DNA of 64,000 nucleotides from Streptomyces hyaluromycini (GCF_002217755.1 NZ_BCFL01000037.1:62001-126000); one strand, 5' to 3'. Positions 35,509 through 44,929 are shown, counted from the stretch's first letter. The notes: generated by a model from the sequence alone, not told the origin. Numbers and translations are program-made.

Positions 35509-36693
35509 TCAGAGTTGGATGGACAGGTGGCGGGGCCCACGGAGCATGGCGTTCTGCCGGTACGGGGGCGGGTCTTCGATCAGGCGGGCGCTGCCGAGGT
35601 GGGGAATCAGCGCCCCGAGCGCGGCGTACGCCTCGACGCGGGCCAGGGGGCCGCCAAAGCACACGTGAATACCACTGCCGAAGCCGAGGTGCTGGTTGTC
35701 CACGCGGGTGGGGTCGAAGCGGTCGGGCTCGTGGAACCGCATGGGATCACGGTTGCCCGAGGCCAGCGCCAGAATGACGGAAGCGTGTTGCGGGATCTTG
35801 ATGCCGGCGACGTCCATGTCGGCGCGCGGGACACGCTCGCGCATGTGGACCGGGGGCTCGTAGCGCAGCAGCTCCTCCACCGCGCGCGGCAGCAGGTCCG
35901 GTTCGCGGCGCAGGAGATCCAGCTGCTCGGGCTGGCGCAGGAAAGTGAGCGCCCCGTTGGTGATCAGGTTGACCGTCGTCTCGTGCCCGGCGATGAGCAA
36001 CAGCACGGCGGTCTCGGCGAGTTCCTCCTGGGTGAGTCGCAGGGTCGGGTCCGGTTCGTTGATGAAGGCGGAGAGCATGTCGTCGCCCGGATCGCCGCGA
36101 CGCTGCTCGGCGAGGTTGACCAGGTACCCGCCCATCTCCATCCGCGCCTGGTCGCCGGCTTTGTCCGTCTCGGTGGAGTCATCGTCGGGCCTGACGTCGG
36201 CAGCTGCGACCAGCGCATCCGACCAGGCCCGGAACAGCGGCTCGTCCTCGCGCGGTACGCCGAGCAGCCGGCAGATCACCGTGACGGGCAGCGGGTAGGC
36301 GAAGTCGTCGACGATGTCGATCCGCCGGCCGGCCTCGAAGGACGCCAGCAGTTCGCCGGTGATCCGGTCGATCTCGCCGCGCATGGAGTCGACCCGGCCG
36401 GGGCTGTGCGGCGGGCCGAACGGCCGCATGGCCAGGGTGCGCAGCCTGTGGTGTTCGGGATCGTCGAGCCGCAGGAACGGAGGCTTGTGGGTGACATCCC
36501 CCCGGGTGCGAGGGTCGACACTCATCCGCGGGTCGTGGAGCAGAGCGGCGATCTCGTGGTAGGTGCCGATCAGGTAGCTGCCGTCTGTCTGCTGTGCCAC
36601 GGGACCGGCCTCGCGGAGTTCCGCGTACAGCGGGTAGGGGTCGGGGCGGCTGGCGTAGTCGGTGATCCGTGCCAGCAGGGTCTCGGATTCCAT
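35509..36693 (-). CDS. Cytochrome P450 (class I, bacterial)
   Basis: 394 residues, normal size for soluble bacterial CYPs. I-helix LLIAGHETTVNLI (acid-alcohol pair), K-helix EELLRYEPP with ExxR (E..LLR), and heme-binding loop FGSGIHVCFGGPLAR with the cysteine ligand. N-terminal DPYPLYAELREAGPV is typical. Last gene of a ferredoxin-ferredoxin reductase-P450 operon on the minus strand, so electrons should come from the two upstream products. Substrate unknown. Confidence 0.95.
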   Translation of the reverse strand: MESETLLARITDYASRPDPYPLYAELREAGPVAQQTDGSYLIGTYHEIAALLHDPRMSVDPRTRGDVTHKPPFLRLDDPEHHRLRTLAMRPFGPPHSPGRVDSMRGEIDRITGELLASFEAGRRIDIVDDFAYPLPVTVICRLLGVPREDEPLFRAWSDALVAAADVRPDDDSTETDKAGDQARMEMGGYLVNLAEQRRGDPGDDMLSAFINEPDPTLRLTQEELAETAVLLLIAGHETTVNLITNGALTFLRQPEQLDLLRREPDLLPRAVEELLRYEPPVHMRERVPRADMDVAGIKIPQHASVILALASGNRDPMRFHEPDRFDPTRVDNQHLGFGSGIHVCFGGPLARVEAYAALGALIPHLGSARLIEDPPPYRQNAMLRGPRHLSIQL

Positions 36694-36723
36694 GGCGGAT
36701 CCTCGTGGTCGGCGGGACGCGGG

Positions 36724-38079
36724 CTACACCACGGTCAGTCTGCGGTCGGGAAGATGGCCGGTGAGCGCGACGGTCGGGCCGTGGGACAGCCCCGACGGAT
36801 CCGGCACGAGAGAGGGAATCGGAATGTCTGCCGCGATCGCCCGGTCCTGCGCGCCGGGCGGCGGCGGGAAGGGAGCAGCCGTCTCGATCAGGTGCCGGTA
36901 GTAGTCGAGCGACTTGGCCATGTCGACGGTGACCGCGGCGGTGACCCGGCCCTGGTAGCCGTAGACCATGGCCAGACGTCGTGCCTCCAGGGAGCCCTGG
37001 GCGATGACCACATGGTCGGAGTAGGTGGGGACGCCCACGGATTTGATGTTGAGGCCGAACTGGGTCGACCAGAACGACGGGATGGACAGGTGCGGTCGCC
37101 GCAGCGGCCCGGGGTTGACCATGTTGTGGGCCGCCACCCCGGCCTGCTCCACCGCGTTTCCCCAGTGCTCCAGGGACAGCATCTGGTAGCCGAACAGTGG
37201 GTGGGGGAAGCGGGAGACGTCACCGGCCACGAAGACGTCGTCCGTGACGATCCCGTACATGTTGAAGGCCCGGCACCCGGCGTCGCAGGCGATCCCGCGC
37301 GGGCCTGCCGCAAGGCCGGAGTCCGCCAGCCATTCGACATTGCGGATCGCACCCAGCGCGACGACGCACACGTCCGCGTCCACACGGCTGCCGTCGGACA
37401 GCTCCGCGCTGGTGAAGCTGCCGTTCCCGCGCAGGGCGGTGACCGTCACCCCGGTGCGCAGGTCCACGCCATGGTTGCGCTGCATGACGGCCGCGAGTTT
37501 CGACAAGGTGCCGCCGAGGGCGCCGACCAGGGGCGCGGGGCCGCGTTCGGTGACCGTGACCTCAAGCTCCAGCTCCCGGCAGGCCGAAGCGATCTCCGAG
37601 CCCGTGAAGCCGCCGCCGATCACCAGCACCCGCTCCGGCCTCGCATCCAGCCGCTCGGCCAGCCCCGCGGCGTCCTCCCGGGTGCGCAGGGTGAACACCC
37701 CGTCCAGGGCGGCTTCCTCCGAGTTGGGCCAGGGCCGCGCCCGGGTCCCGGTGGCGATCAGCAGCCGGTCGTACGGCAGCGGCTCCCCGTCTTCCAGCAA
37801 CACTCGTTTCGCCAGCAGGTCCACACCGGTGGCGCGCACGCCCAGACGCCACTCGGCGTCAGGATCCCGGCGCATCGGCAGCTCGGTGGTGTCCGCCGTC
37901 GCCTGCCCTAGCAGCACCTGCTTGGACAGCGGCGGCCGGTCGTAGGGCGCATGGGGTTCGTCCCCGACCACGGTCAGGGAGCCGGTGAAACCCTCCTCGC
38001 GCAGCACCTCTGCGGCCCTGAGCCCGGCCAGCGACGCGCCGACGATGACGATACGGCCGGCCTTGAGGTCATCGGCCAC
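36724..38079 (-). CDS. FAD-dependent ferredoxin reductase
   Basis: 451 residues. FAD motif IVIVGASLAGLRAAEVLREEG at the N-terminus, NAD-binding motif VLVIGGGFTGSEIA near residue 155, and the TDDVFVAGDVSRFPHPLFG segment binding the flavin (about residue 280). The PYDRPPLSKQVLLG motif near residue 45 is a hallmark of putidaredoxin-reductase-like enzymes. Start overlaps the ferredoxin gene by 11 bp. It transfers electrons from NAD(P)H to the adjacent ferredoxin for the P450. Confidence 0.95.
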   Translation of the reverse strand: MADDLKAGRIVIVGASLAGLRAAEVLREEGFTGSLTVVGDEPHAPYDRPPLSKQVLLGQATADTTELPMRRDPDAEWRLGVRATGVDLLAKRVLLEDGEPLPYDRLLIATGTRARPWPNSEEAALDGVFTLRTREDAAGLAERLDARPERVLVIGGGFTGSEIASACRELELEVTVTERGPAPLVGALGGTLSKLAAVMQRNHGVDLRTGVTVTALRGNGSFTSAELSDGSRVDADVCVVALGAIRNVEWLADSGLAAGPRGIACDAGCRAFNMYGIVTDDVFVAGDVSRFPHPLFGYQMLSLEHWGNAVEQAGVAAHNMVNPGPLRRPHLSIPSFWSTQFGLNIKSVGVPTYSDHVVIAQGSLEARRLAMVYGYQGRVTAAVTVDMAKSLDYYRHLIETAAPFPPPPGAQDRAIAADIPIPSLVPDPSGLSHGPTVALTGHLPDRRLTVV

Positions 38080-38278
38080 CAGTGCTCACCTCTTCTCCCA
38101 GGAGGATCGCCTGAACCGGGCACGCCGCCGCGGCCTGACGCACGCGTTCGACCTGGTCGCCGGGAACGGCTGTGGCGTACAGCAGTCCCTCCTCGCCGTG
38201 CAGCTCGAACACCTCCGGCGCGAGGAAAACGCACTGTGCATAGCCCTGGCAGCGCGTGAGGTCGACAACGGTCCGCAT
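38069..38278 (-). CDS. [3Fe-4S] ferredoxin
   Basis: 69 residues, first gene of the P450 operon. Cysteines in CQGYAQC and in AACPVQAI give three ligands rather than four: the second position of the usual CxxCxxC is an alanine-type residue, as in 3Fe-4S ferredoxins that serve Streptomyces P450s. ATG at 38278 chosen because it begins MRTVVDLTRCQGYAQC; upstream in-frame sequence is not protein-like. Overlaps the reductase by 11 bp. Confidence 0.93.
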   Translation of the reverse strand: MRTVVDLTRCQGYAQCVFLAPEVFELHGEEGLLYATAVPGDQVERVRQAAAACPVQAILLGEEVSTGGR

Positions 38279-38474
38279 CTCCACCACTTCCTCCGTTGTC
38301 TCTCCCCCTCGTTTCCAGCATGAGCCGGGAAACGCAGGCCCGCACGTCGCGGCTGCGGAACGCAAACCCCGGCGTGCCGATGAGGCCAGGAATGGCCAAC
38401 GCTCTTGAAGTAAGCATCAGTTGTCGGCTTGGCCAGCTGAGGGCGCCTCGGTGACTCACACCACTTCGACGTTT

Positions 38475-38489
38475 CCATACAACGTATGG
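38475..38489. promoter_or_regulatory. TetR-type site A, CCATAC-AAC-GTATGG
   Basis: Perfect 6-bp arms, 3-bp spacer. Lies about 200 bp upstream of the ferredoxin start and 125 bp upstream of the secreted-peptide gene. Same motif as sites B to F. Confidence 0.75.
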
Positions 38490-38506
38490 TATTAATGGCG
38501 AGGAGA

Positions 38507-38525
38507 TTCCATACAGCGTATGGAA
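38507..38525. promoter_or_regulatory. TetR-type site B, TTCCATAC-AGC-GTATGGAA
   Basis: Perfect 8-bp arms, the best copy of the motif, 34 bp (centre to centre) from site A, in the divergent region between the P450 operon and the secreted peptide. Confidence 0.8.
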
Positions 38526-38612
38526 ATTCTGGCCCGGACCACACCCGGCGCTACACATCGCCTGCCCGTACAACCGGGCGGTGCAGATCACGCCAATCGC
38601 GAAGGAAAGATC

Positions 38613-38924
38613 ATGAAGAAGCTGACGAAGCGCATCGCTGTCACCGTTTCCTCCATCGCGGTCGCGGGTGTCGCCGTTCTCGGTGCCGGGAGCACCGCCT
38701 CGGCCGCGACTCCTGCGCCCGCACACGTCCACCGCCCGGCTGTCAGCGCCAAGGCCGTCGACTACCAGTGGGACCACGGAGTCGGCTACCTGCTCGAACA
38801 GGGCTACTCCTGCGACGGAATCCGCGGCTGGCACCAGGACCACCACGGCACCGACTCGCCCCGGCACGACTGCGACGGCCTCTCCTACCGCGGCGGTCAC
38901 TTCTACCGCGGGGAGGGTGAGTGA
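38613..38924 (+). CDS. Small secreted protein of unknown function
   Basis: 103 residues. A Sec signal peptide with a basic start (MKKLTKRI), hydrophobic core (AVTVSSIAVAGVAVLGAG) and probable cleavage after STASA. The mature part of about 70 residues is rich in histidine, glycine and aspartate with two cysteines (YSCDG, HDCDG), which could form a disulfide or bind metal. GAAGGAAAG lies 6 bp before the ATG. Sites A and B lie directly upstream, so it may belong to the TetR regulon. No known domain recognised. Confidence 0.75.
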   Translation: MKKLTKRIAVTVSSIAVAGVAVLGAGSTASAATPAPAHVHRPAVSAKAVDYQWDHGVGYLLEQGYSCDGIRGWHQDHHGTDSPRHDCDGLSYRGGHFYRGEGE

Positions 38925-38925
38925 C

Positions 38926-39396
38926 ATGGCTGGAAGCCCGTCGGCGACAGGGACACACTCGCTGGTCAGGGATCACTGGTCCCTGGCCGCCGCCCGGGCC
39001 GCCCGACTGAGGGCCCTGCCCACGCGCCGCCGCCTGCGGATACCCATCGGGCGTCGCGGGCCCACGTCGCCCAGCTGTCGCGACGGACACACGAATTGCG
39101 CGGTCCGGCCGACCGGGCCCTGCTGTGACACCCCTCTCCGCCACCTCTTCGTCGCCGGCCGGACGGCGGGGTACGACCGAGGCAGAGGCGCCATCGACTG
39201 GGACACCGAACTGGCTGCGCCTGCGGGCCATGCTTCGGCGCGTCGAAGTCGACGGTGCACCGCCGGTCCTGCATCTGGGCCGGCCGGCGTCCAGGGACGG
39301 CTGCACCGGAAGGTCCTCGAGATGTTCGGGCCAGTGCCTGGTCGGCCTATCCCGACGACGATCGCCCGGACAGCCGGACGGCAGCCCTGTCACTGA
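38926..39396 (+). CDS. Doubtful ORF directly after the secreted protein
   Basis: 156 codons beginning 2 bp after the previous stop, with GGGAGGGTGAG upstream, starting MAGSPSATGTHSLVRDHW. After about 40 residues the composition becomes arginine/proline-rich and shadow-like. The ribosome site overlaps coding sequence of the previous gene. I include it only because position and start signal are good; it may be a decayed gene. Confidence 0.2.
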   Translation: MAGSPSATGTHSLVRDHWSLAAARAARLRALPTRRRLRIPIGRRGPTSPSCRDGHTNCAVRPTGPCCDTPLRHLFVAGRTAGYDRGRGAIDWDTELAAPAGHASARRSRRCTAGPASGPAGVQGRLHRKVLEMFGPVPGRPIPTTIARTAGRQPCH

Positions 39397-39579
39397 CATG
39401 CCGGCCGGTAAGGCCCGCCCCGCTGTTCGCCACCACTTGGCCGGGTCCGCAACACAAATGCACCGGCAGCGGCTGCCCCGGGACGGTCTTCCCGGATGTG
39501 CTGGCGGCTCCCAGTGCGTCGCGGACCGAACGCGCCCGGTCAAGGGCACCCCAGGCCGCGACGCCTCAGGAGCAGGGAC
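39397..39579. other. Stretch with no gene seen
   Basis: Spacer between the doubtful ORF and the end of the TetR gene on the opposite strand. No hairpin or motif noted. Confidence 0.4.
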
Positions 39580-40260
39580 TCAACGGCCAGGGCCCCGGCT
39601 GTCACGGTCGGCGGCAAGCCGGCTTTCCAGGCCCGCGATGAGAGTGTCCATCACCAGGCGGAACCTGCGGTCCTGGACAGGCCCTGCCGGGTCTGCCTCC
39701 GTGGACTCGTCTTCGCCGGCAACGAGACCGGGGGGCTTGAGGCTCGCCCACTGCTGAAGCGAGCCGTTGAGCTCGGCGGCGAGAACCCCGACGACGACGG
39801 CAACCACCAGAGCAGCGGCCTCCGAGACCTCCGACTCCGGCACTCCCGCGGCGGCCACGATCGCGGTGAGCGCGGTCCAGAACGGATCGTCGGGCTGGAT
39901 GAAGTCCGGCTGATGGCTGAACGAGTAGGCCATCAGCTCGGGGTGACGATGCGCCAGCGTACGGAAGTCCGTGGCGAGCAGGCGGACGCGCTCCTGCCAG
40001 GGAGCGTCCTGAAGCGTCACGGTGCGGAACTGGGCGCCGACCATTCTCGTCACGCCACGCAGCACCGCTTCCTTGTTCGGCACGTGGTGGTACAGCGACA
40101 TCGGGTTCGCATCGAGCTCGGTGGCAAGTTTGCGCATGGTGAGCGCCTCGACCCCGTCCTCGTCGATCAGCCGCAGGGCGGCGGCATAGATCCCGGCCTC
40201 GGTCAGAGGCACGTCTCTCTTCCTCGTTCCCCGCGGGGGACGCCTCACCTTCTTTTCCAT
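39580..40260 (-). CDS. TetR-family repressor (TetR_C type)
   Basis: 226 residues. HTH in residues 20-65 (GIYAAALRLIDEDGVEALTMRKLATEL, MSLYHHVPNKEAVL), then an all-helical TetR C-terminal domain (TLAHRHPELMAYSFSH, VVAVVVGVLAAELNGSLQQW). Divergent from the CYP102 gene. Site C overlaps its ATG at 40260 and site D lies just upstream, so it is probably self-repressed; a GTG at 40248 could be the true start if site C lies in the leader. It is the best candidate to bind all six CCATAC sites. Confidence 0.9.
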   Translation of the reverse strand: MEKKVRRPPRGTRKRDVPLTEAGIYAAALRLIDEDGVEALTMRKLATELDANPMSLYHHVPNKEAVLRGVTRMVGAQFRTVTLQDAPWQERVRLLATDFRTLAHRHPELMAYSFSHQPDFIQPDDPFWTALTAIVAAAGVPESEVSEAAALVVAVVVGVLAAELNGSLQQWASLKPPGLVAGEDESTEADPAGPVQDRRFRLVMDTLIAGLESRLAADRDSRGPGR

Positions 40261-40294
40261 ACCTCGTACGGTATCAGTTTCATACACCGTACGG
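40257..40294. promoter_or_regulatory. TetR-type sites C and D at the tetR start
   Basis: Site C CCATAC-CTC-GTACGG (40257-40271) and site D TCATAC-ACC-GTACGG (40280-40294), centres 23 bp apart. They cover the start codon and presumed promoter of the TetR gene. Confidence 0.7.
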
Positions 40295-40347
40295 AAATGA
40301 CCTTGATCACAGCGGTCAGCGGCACCGCGGAGGGTTGCGTCGAGTTT

Positions 40348-40385
40348 CCATACGTCGTACGGTACTCATTCCATACGGCGTATGT
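40348..40385. promoter_or_regulatory. TetR-type sites E and F upstream of CYP102
   Basis: Site E CCATAC-GTC-GTACGG (40348-40362) and site F CCATAC-GGC-GTATGT (40371-40385), again 23 bp apart, 73-110 bp before the CYP102 ATG. Confidence 0.75.
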
Positions 40386-40457
40386 TTCCGTGCGGCGCCA
40401 CGGCATTGACCAGCGCACCGCGCCCTTGCCCATCCCCTCCCCACACAGGAGCACGCG

Positions 40458-43400
40458 ATGACCACGAACTCCGCGAACGACCTTCGCCCTATCCGGTCCC
40501 CGCGCGGGATCCCCCTGCTCGGCCACACGCCGCAGATCCCCGACACCAACCCCGTCGAGTACTTCAACGAACTGTCCAAGCAGTTCCCCGAAGGCATCTA
40601 CGGCATGGACATCGCCGGCATCGAGCAGGTCTTCGTCTATGACCCGGACCTGGTGGCCGAGGTCTGCGACGAGACGCGGTTCTTCAAACAGATCGAGAAG
40701 ACGCCGCTGAACCATGTGCGGGACTTCACGGGGGCGGGGCTGTTCACGGCCCACCAGCACGAAGAGGAATGGGCCATGGCCCACCGGATCCTCCTGCCGG
40801 CCTTCAGCCAGCGGGCCATGAAGAACTACTACGGGCAGATGCTGGAGATCGCCCAGAACCTGGTCGGCAAGTGGGAGAGCCGGGAGGGACAGCCGGTCAA
40901 CATCACCGACGACTACACCCGGCTCACCCTGGACACCATCGCTCTGTCGGGTTTCGGCTACCGGTTCGGCTCCTTCGCCGAGGAGGAGCTGCACCCCTTC
41001 CTCAACGCGCTCCTTGAGTCGCTGATCGAGTCGCTGCGGCGCTCCCAGGAGCTGCCGATGATGACCAGGCTCCGGAAGGCGGACGACAGGAAGTACCGCG
41101 AGAACATCCAGCTGATGCGCGACCTGGTCGAGAGCGTGATCAAGGAGCGTCGTGAGGGGAAGGGCAGCGGCGAGGAGGACCTGCTCGGCCTCATGCTGGA
41201 GGCCACCGACCCGGAGACCGGCGAGCTGCTGGCGGACGACAATGTCCGCGACCAGGTGGTGACCTTCCTCATCGCCGGTCACGAGACCACCAGCGGCCTG
41301 CTGTCGTTCGCGACGTACTCGCTGATGCGCAACCCGCACGTCCTGGCGCAGGCGTACGCCGAGGTGGACCGCCTGCTGCCCGGAGACACGGTCCCGGACT
41401 ACGACACGATCATGCAGCTCGACGTCATCCCGCGGATCCTGGAGGAGACCCTGCGCCTGTGGGCTCCCATCCCGATGATCGCCAAGGCGCCCATCGACGG
41501 CACCGTCATCGGTGACCGGTACGAGCTGAAGAAGGGGACCAGGGCCAACATCCTCATGGGCGCGCTGCACTCCCACCCCAAGGCGTGGGACCGGCCGGAG
41601 GAGTTCGACATCGACCGGTGGCTGCCGGAGAACCGTGCCGAGCAGCACCCGCACGCCTACAAGCCGTTCGGTAACGGTGTGCGTGCCTGCATCGGCCGCC
41701 AGTTCGCGCTCACCGAGGCCCGTCTGGCGCTGGCGCTGGTGCTGCAGAGGTTCAGGTTCTCCGACACCACCGACTACAAGATGGACGTCCGCGAGGCGCT
41801 GACGCGCAAGCCCGGCGACTTCCAGCTGGTCGTCCGCAAGCGTCAGGAGCACCAGCGGACCGTGTTCGGCGTCGCCGACCTGCAGGCCGGCGACACGCAG
41901 GCGCAGACAGCGGTCAGCGGCGTCGGGGTGAACCTGACCGTCGCCTACGGCTCCAGCCTCGGCTCCTGCGAGGACCTGGCGCGCACCCTCGCCGACCGCG
42001 GTGAGCGCTCCGGGTTCGGCACCACGCTGACGAGCCTGGACGACCTCGGTGACAACCTGCCTACCGAGGGCCTGCTCGTCGTCGTCGCCGCCAGCTACAA
42101 CGGCAAGGCGCCGGACAACGCCCAGCGCTTCGACGACCTGCTCGCCGCCGGCCTGCCCGAGGGTTCACTGTCCGACGTGCGGTTCGCGCTGCTGGGCGCC
42201 GGCAACACGCAGTGGGTGGCCACCTTCCAGGCATTCCCCAAGCGGGTCGAGGAAGGTCTGCTGGCCGCCGGCGCCACCCCATTCGTCGAGCGCGGCATCG
42301 CGGACGCCGCCGGTGACTTCGACGGCATGGCGAGTCGCTGGATGGACACCCTGTGGGCCACCCTGGCCGAGGAGTACGCCGCCGACACCTCCGCGGCGAG
42401 CGGCCCGCGCTACCAGGTCCAGCTGCTCACCGAGTCCGACGTGCGCCCCGCCATCGTGTCCGAGCAGGCATACCCGCTCACGGTGGTGGCCAACGAGGAG
42501 CTCGTGGCCGACGCGACCGGCCTGTGGGACTTCCAGATCGAGCCGCCGCGCCCGTCCGCGAAGTCCATCACCGTCGAGCTGCCCGACGGTGTCACCTACG
42601 ACACCGGCAACCACCTGGCCGTCTTCGCCAAGAACGAAGCCGCCCTGGTCAACCGCGCGCTGGCCCGGCTCGGTGTCGAGTACGGCCAGGTGCTCCGGCT
42701 CGACCAGCCCGGCGGCGGCCGCACCCACCTGCCGGTCGGCGTGCCCGTTACCGCCGGCATTCTGCTCACCGAGTTCCTGGAGCTGCAGGATGTGGCCACC
42801 CGCTCCCAGATCCGGACCCTGGCCGAGTACACCCAGTGCCCGTGGACGCGGCCGCAGCTCCAGGCGTACGCGGCCGACACGGAGGAGGCCGAGGAGCACT
42901 ACCAGAAGGAGATCCTCGGCAGGCGGGTCTCGGTGCTGGGCCTGCTGGAGCGCTTCCCCGCGGTCGAGCTGCCGCTGGCGGTGTTCCTGGAGATGACGGG
43001 GCCGATCCGGCCGCGCTTCTACTCCATCTCCTCCGCCCCGTCGGCCAACCCGCGCCAGGTGCGCCTGACCGTCGGCCTGTTGGAGGGCCCGGCCCTGTCC
43101 GGCGACGGCCAGTACCGCGGCACCTGCTCCTCCTACATCGCGGGCCTCGCGCCCGGAGACGTCGTCTACGGCTACGTTCGCGTGCCCTCCCCGACGTTCG
43201 CCCCGCCGGCCGACCCCGCCACTCCGCTGATCCTGATCGGTCCCGGCACCGGCATCGCGCCGCTGCGCGGCTTCCTGGAGGAGCGGGCCTGGCAGCACGC
43301 CGATGGCACGCAGGTCGGTCCGTCGCAGGTCTTCGTCGGCTGCCGCCACCCGGAGCACGACTACTTCTACCGGCAGGAGATGCAGGGCTGGGAGCGGGCC

Positions 43401-43679
43401 GGGATCGCACAGATCCACACCGCCTTCTCCGCGGTGACCGGCCACCCGGCCCGGTTCGTGCAGAACGCCATCGCGGGCGCCGCCGACACGGTGTGGCAGG
43501 CCATCGAGGACGGCGCGTGCATCTACGTCTGCGGTGACGGCCGCCGCATGGCCCCCGCAGTCCGCGAGGCCCTCGCCGCCGTCCACCGTCAGAAGACCGG
43601 AAACGACGACGAGACCGCTCAGCAGTGGCTCGCCCGGCTCGAGGCCGACGAGCGCTACCAGCAGGACGTCTTCGCCTGA
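40458..43679 (+). CDS. Self-sufficient cytochrome P450/NADPH-P450 reductase (CYP102 family)
   Basis: 1073 residues, fusion of P450 and diflavin reductase as in P450 BM3 (about 1050). Heme domain (1-465): VRDFTGAGLFTAHQHEEEW (Phe equivalent to BM3 F87), FLIAGHETTSGLLSF, EETLRLW, heme loop FGNGVRACIGRQFAL. FMN domain (about 485-640): VAYGSSLGSCEDLA, where the usual TGTAE binding turn is SSLGS. FAD/NADPH domain (660-1070): RPRFYSISSAP, GTCSSYI, GPGTGIAPLRGFL, FVGCRHPEHDY, YVCGDGRRMAPAV. AGGAG lies 7 bp before the ATG. By family, hydroxylates fatty acids at subterminal positions. Followed by an alcohol dehydrogenase that could oxidise the products. Confidence 0.97.
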   Translation: MTTNSANDLRPIRSPRGIPLLGHTPQIPDTNPVEYFNELSKQFPEGIYGMDIAGIEQVFVYDPDLVAEVCDETRFFKQIEKTPLNHVRDFTGAGLFTAHQHEEEWAMAHRILLPAFSQRAMKNYYGQMLEIAQNLVGKWESREGQPVNITDDYTRLTLDTIALSGFGYRFGSFAEEELHPFLNALLESLIESLRRSQELPMMTRLRKADDRKYRENIQLMRDLVESVIKERREGKGSGEEDLLGLMLEATDPETGELLADDNVRDQVVTFLIAGHETTSGLLSFATYSLMRNPHVLAQAYAEVDRLLPGDTVPDYDTIMQLDVIPRILEETLRLWAPIPMIAKAPIDGTVIGDRYELKKGTRANILMGALHSHPKAWDRPEEFDIDRWLPENRAEQHPHAYKPFGNGVRACIGRQFALTEARLALALVLQRFRFSDTTDYKMDVREALTRKPGDFQLVVRKRQEHQRTVFGVADLQAGDTQAQTAVSGVGVNLTVAYGSSLGSCEDLARTLADRGERSGFGTTLTSLDDLGDNLPTEGLLVVVAASYNGKAPDNAQRFDDLLAAGLPEGSLSDVRFALLGAGNTQWVATFQAFPKRVEEGLLAAGATPFVERGIADAAGDFDGMASRWMDTLWATLAEEYAADTSAASGPRYQVQLLTESDVRPAIVSEQAYPLTVVANEELVADATGLWDFQIEPPRPSAKSITVELPDGVTYDTGNHLAVFAKNEAALVNRALARLGVEYGQVLRLDQPGGGRTHLPVGVPVTAGILLTEFLELQDVATRSQIRTLAEYTQCPWTRPQLQAYAADTEEAEEHYQKEILGRRVSVLGLLERFPAVELPLAVFLEMTGPIRPRFYSISSAPSANPRQVRLTVGLLEGPALSGDGQYRGTCSSYIAGLAPGDVVYGYVRVPSPTFAPPADPATPLILIGPGTGIAPLRGFLEERAWQHADGTQVGPSQVFVGCRHPEHDYFYRQEMQGWERAGIAQIHTAFSAVTGHPARFVQNAIAGAADTVWQAIEDGACIYVCGDGRRMAPAVREALAAVHRQKTGNDDETAQQWLARLEADERYQQDVFA

Positions 43680-43839
43680 CCGTCGCACGCCGTCAAGGCG
43701 TGTGCCCCCCCAGCCGCCGGGAGGCGTGCGGCACACCCGCTGCCGGCCGTACGCCTCCCGGCCACCACAAACCCCTCGGACACCGCATAGCACCCATCGG
43801 CCCGAACCGCCGAGTGCCGCTCGCAGAAAGCTGATCTTC

Positions 43840-44886
43840 ATGGACACCATGCTCGCCGGACGCTTCCACCTGGACAGCAAGAAGTTCGCCGTGGAGGAGG
43901 TCCCCATCCCCGTGCCGGGCCCGGGCGAGGTACTCATCGAGGTGAAGGCCGCAGGCGTCTGCCTCTCGGACGTCCACCTCCTCGACGGCTCCCTCGTCCC
44001 CCTCTTCGCCACCTCCGACACGGTCACCGTCGGCCACGAGGTCGCCGGTGTGATCCACACCCTCGGCCCCGGCCTCAAGCGCGGTCTGTCCGTCGGCACC
44101 CGCGTCACCCTGGAGGCCGGCAAGACCTGCGGCCGGTGCTCCGGATGCGTGCGCCGCCGCCCCTGCACGCAGATGCTCACCGCCGGCATCGACTACGACG
44201 GCGGCTGGGCCGAGTACGTCATCGCCCGCGAGGACACCCTCATCCCCATCCCCGACGCCCTCCCCTTCGACCAGGCCGCGATCATCCCCGACGCGGTCTC
44301 CACCCCCTACGCCGCCGTCGTCGCCACCGCGGGCGTCCGCCCCGCCCAGTCGGTCGGTATCTGGGGGGTGGGCGGAGTGGGCGCGCACAACGTACGCCTC
44401 GCCCGCCTGGTCGGCGCCGCGCCGATCATCGCCGTCGACCCGCTGCCCAGCGCCCGGGAACGCGCCCTGGCCTTCGGCGCGGACCACGCCCTGGACCCGG
44501 CCGCCCCCGACTTCGCCGACCAGGTACGCGCGGCCACCGACGGACGGGGCCTGGACTTCGCCTTCGACTGCGCCGGAGTGCCCGCTGTCCGCGAGCAGGC
44601 CGCCTCCGTGCTCGGCCTGGGCGGCTCCCTGATCCTGGTGGGCATCACGCCCAAGCCGCTGACCATCACCGAGGGCCTGACCTTCAACTACCTGCAGAAG
44701 CAGGTGCGCGGTCACTACGGCGGCTTCCCGGAGTCGGTCTCCGAACTGGTGCGGCTGGCCGCAGCCGGCCGCCTCGACCTGGCCCCCTCCATCACGGACC
44801 ACATCCCGCTCGTCGACGCGGCCGACGCGGTCAGCCGCCTGGAGAACAAGATCGGCGACCCGATCCGCCTCATCCTCGTCCCCTGA
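43840..44886 (+). CDS. Zinc-dependent alcohol dehydrogenase (MDR family)
   Basis: 348 residues. GroES-like domain with AAGVCLSDVHLLDG (catalytic zinc Cys), GHEVAGVI (His-Glu), structural zinc cysteines CGRCSGC...C near residue 100, and a Rossmann motif GIWGVGGVGAHNVRLARLVG near residue 170 with the NAD-type AVDPLPSAR. By family it oxidises a secondary or primary alcohol. It lies 160 bp after CYP102 on the same strand, consistent with oxidation of hydroxylated products, and is followed by a strong terminator. The ATG at 43840 follows GAAAG 10 bp upstream. Confidence 0.92.
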   Translation: MDTMLAGRFHLDSKKFAVEEVPIPVPGPGEVLIEVKAAGVCLSDVHLLDGSLVPLFATSDTVTVGHEVAGVIHTLGPGLKRGLSVGTRVTLEAGKTCGRCSGCVRRRPCTQMLTAGIDYDGGWAEYVIAREDTLIPIPDALPFDQAAIIPDAVSTPYAAVVATAGVRPAQSVGIWGVGGVGAHNVRLARLVGAAPIIAVDPLPSARERALAFGADHALDPAAPDFADQVRAATDGRGLDFAFDCAGVPAVREQAASVLGLGGSLILVGITPKPLTITEGLTFNYLQKQVRGHYGGFPESVSELVRLAAAGRLDLAPSITDHIPLVDAADAVSRLENKIGDPIRLILVP

Positions 44887-44929
44887 CACCCGTCAGCAGG
44901 ACACCAAGCCACCTCGGGCAGGGGTGAGT

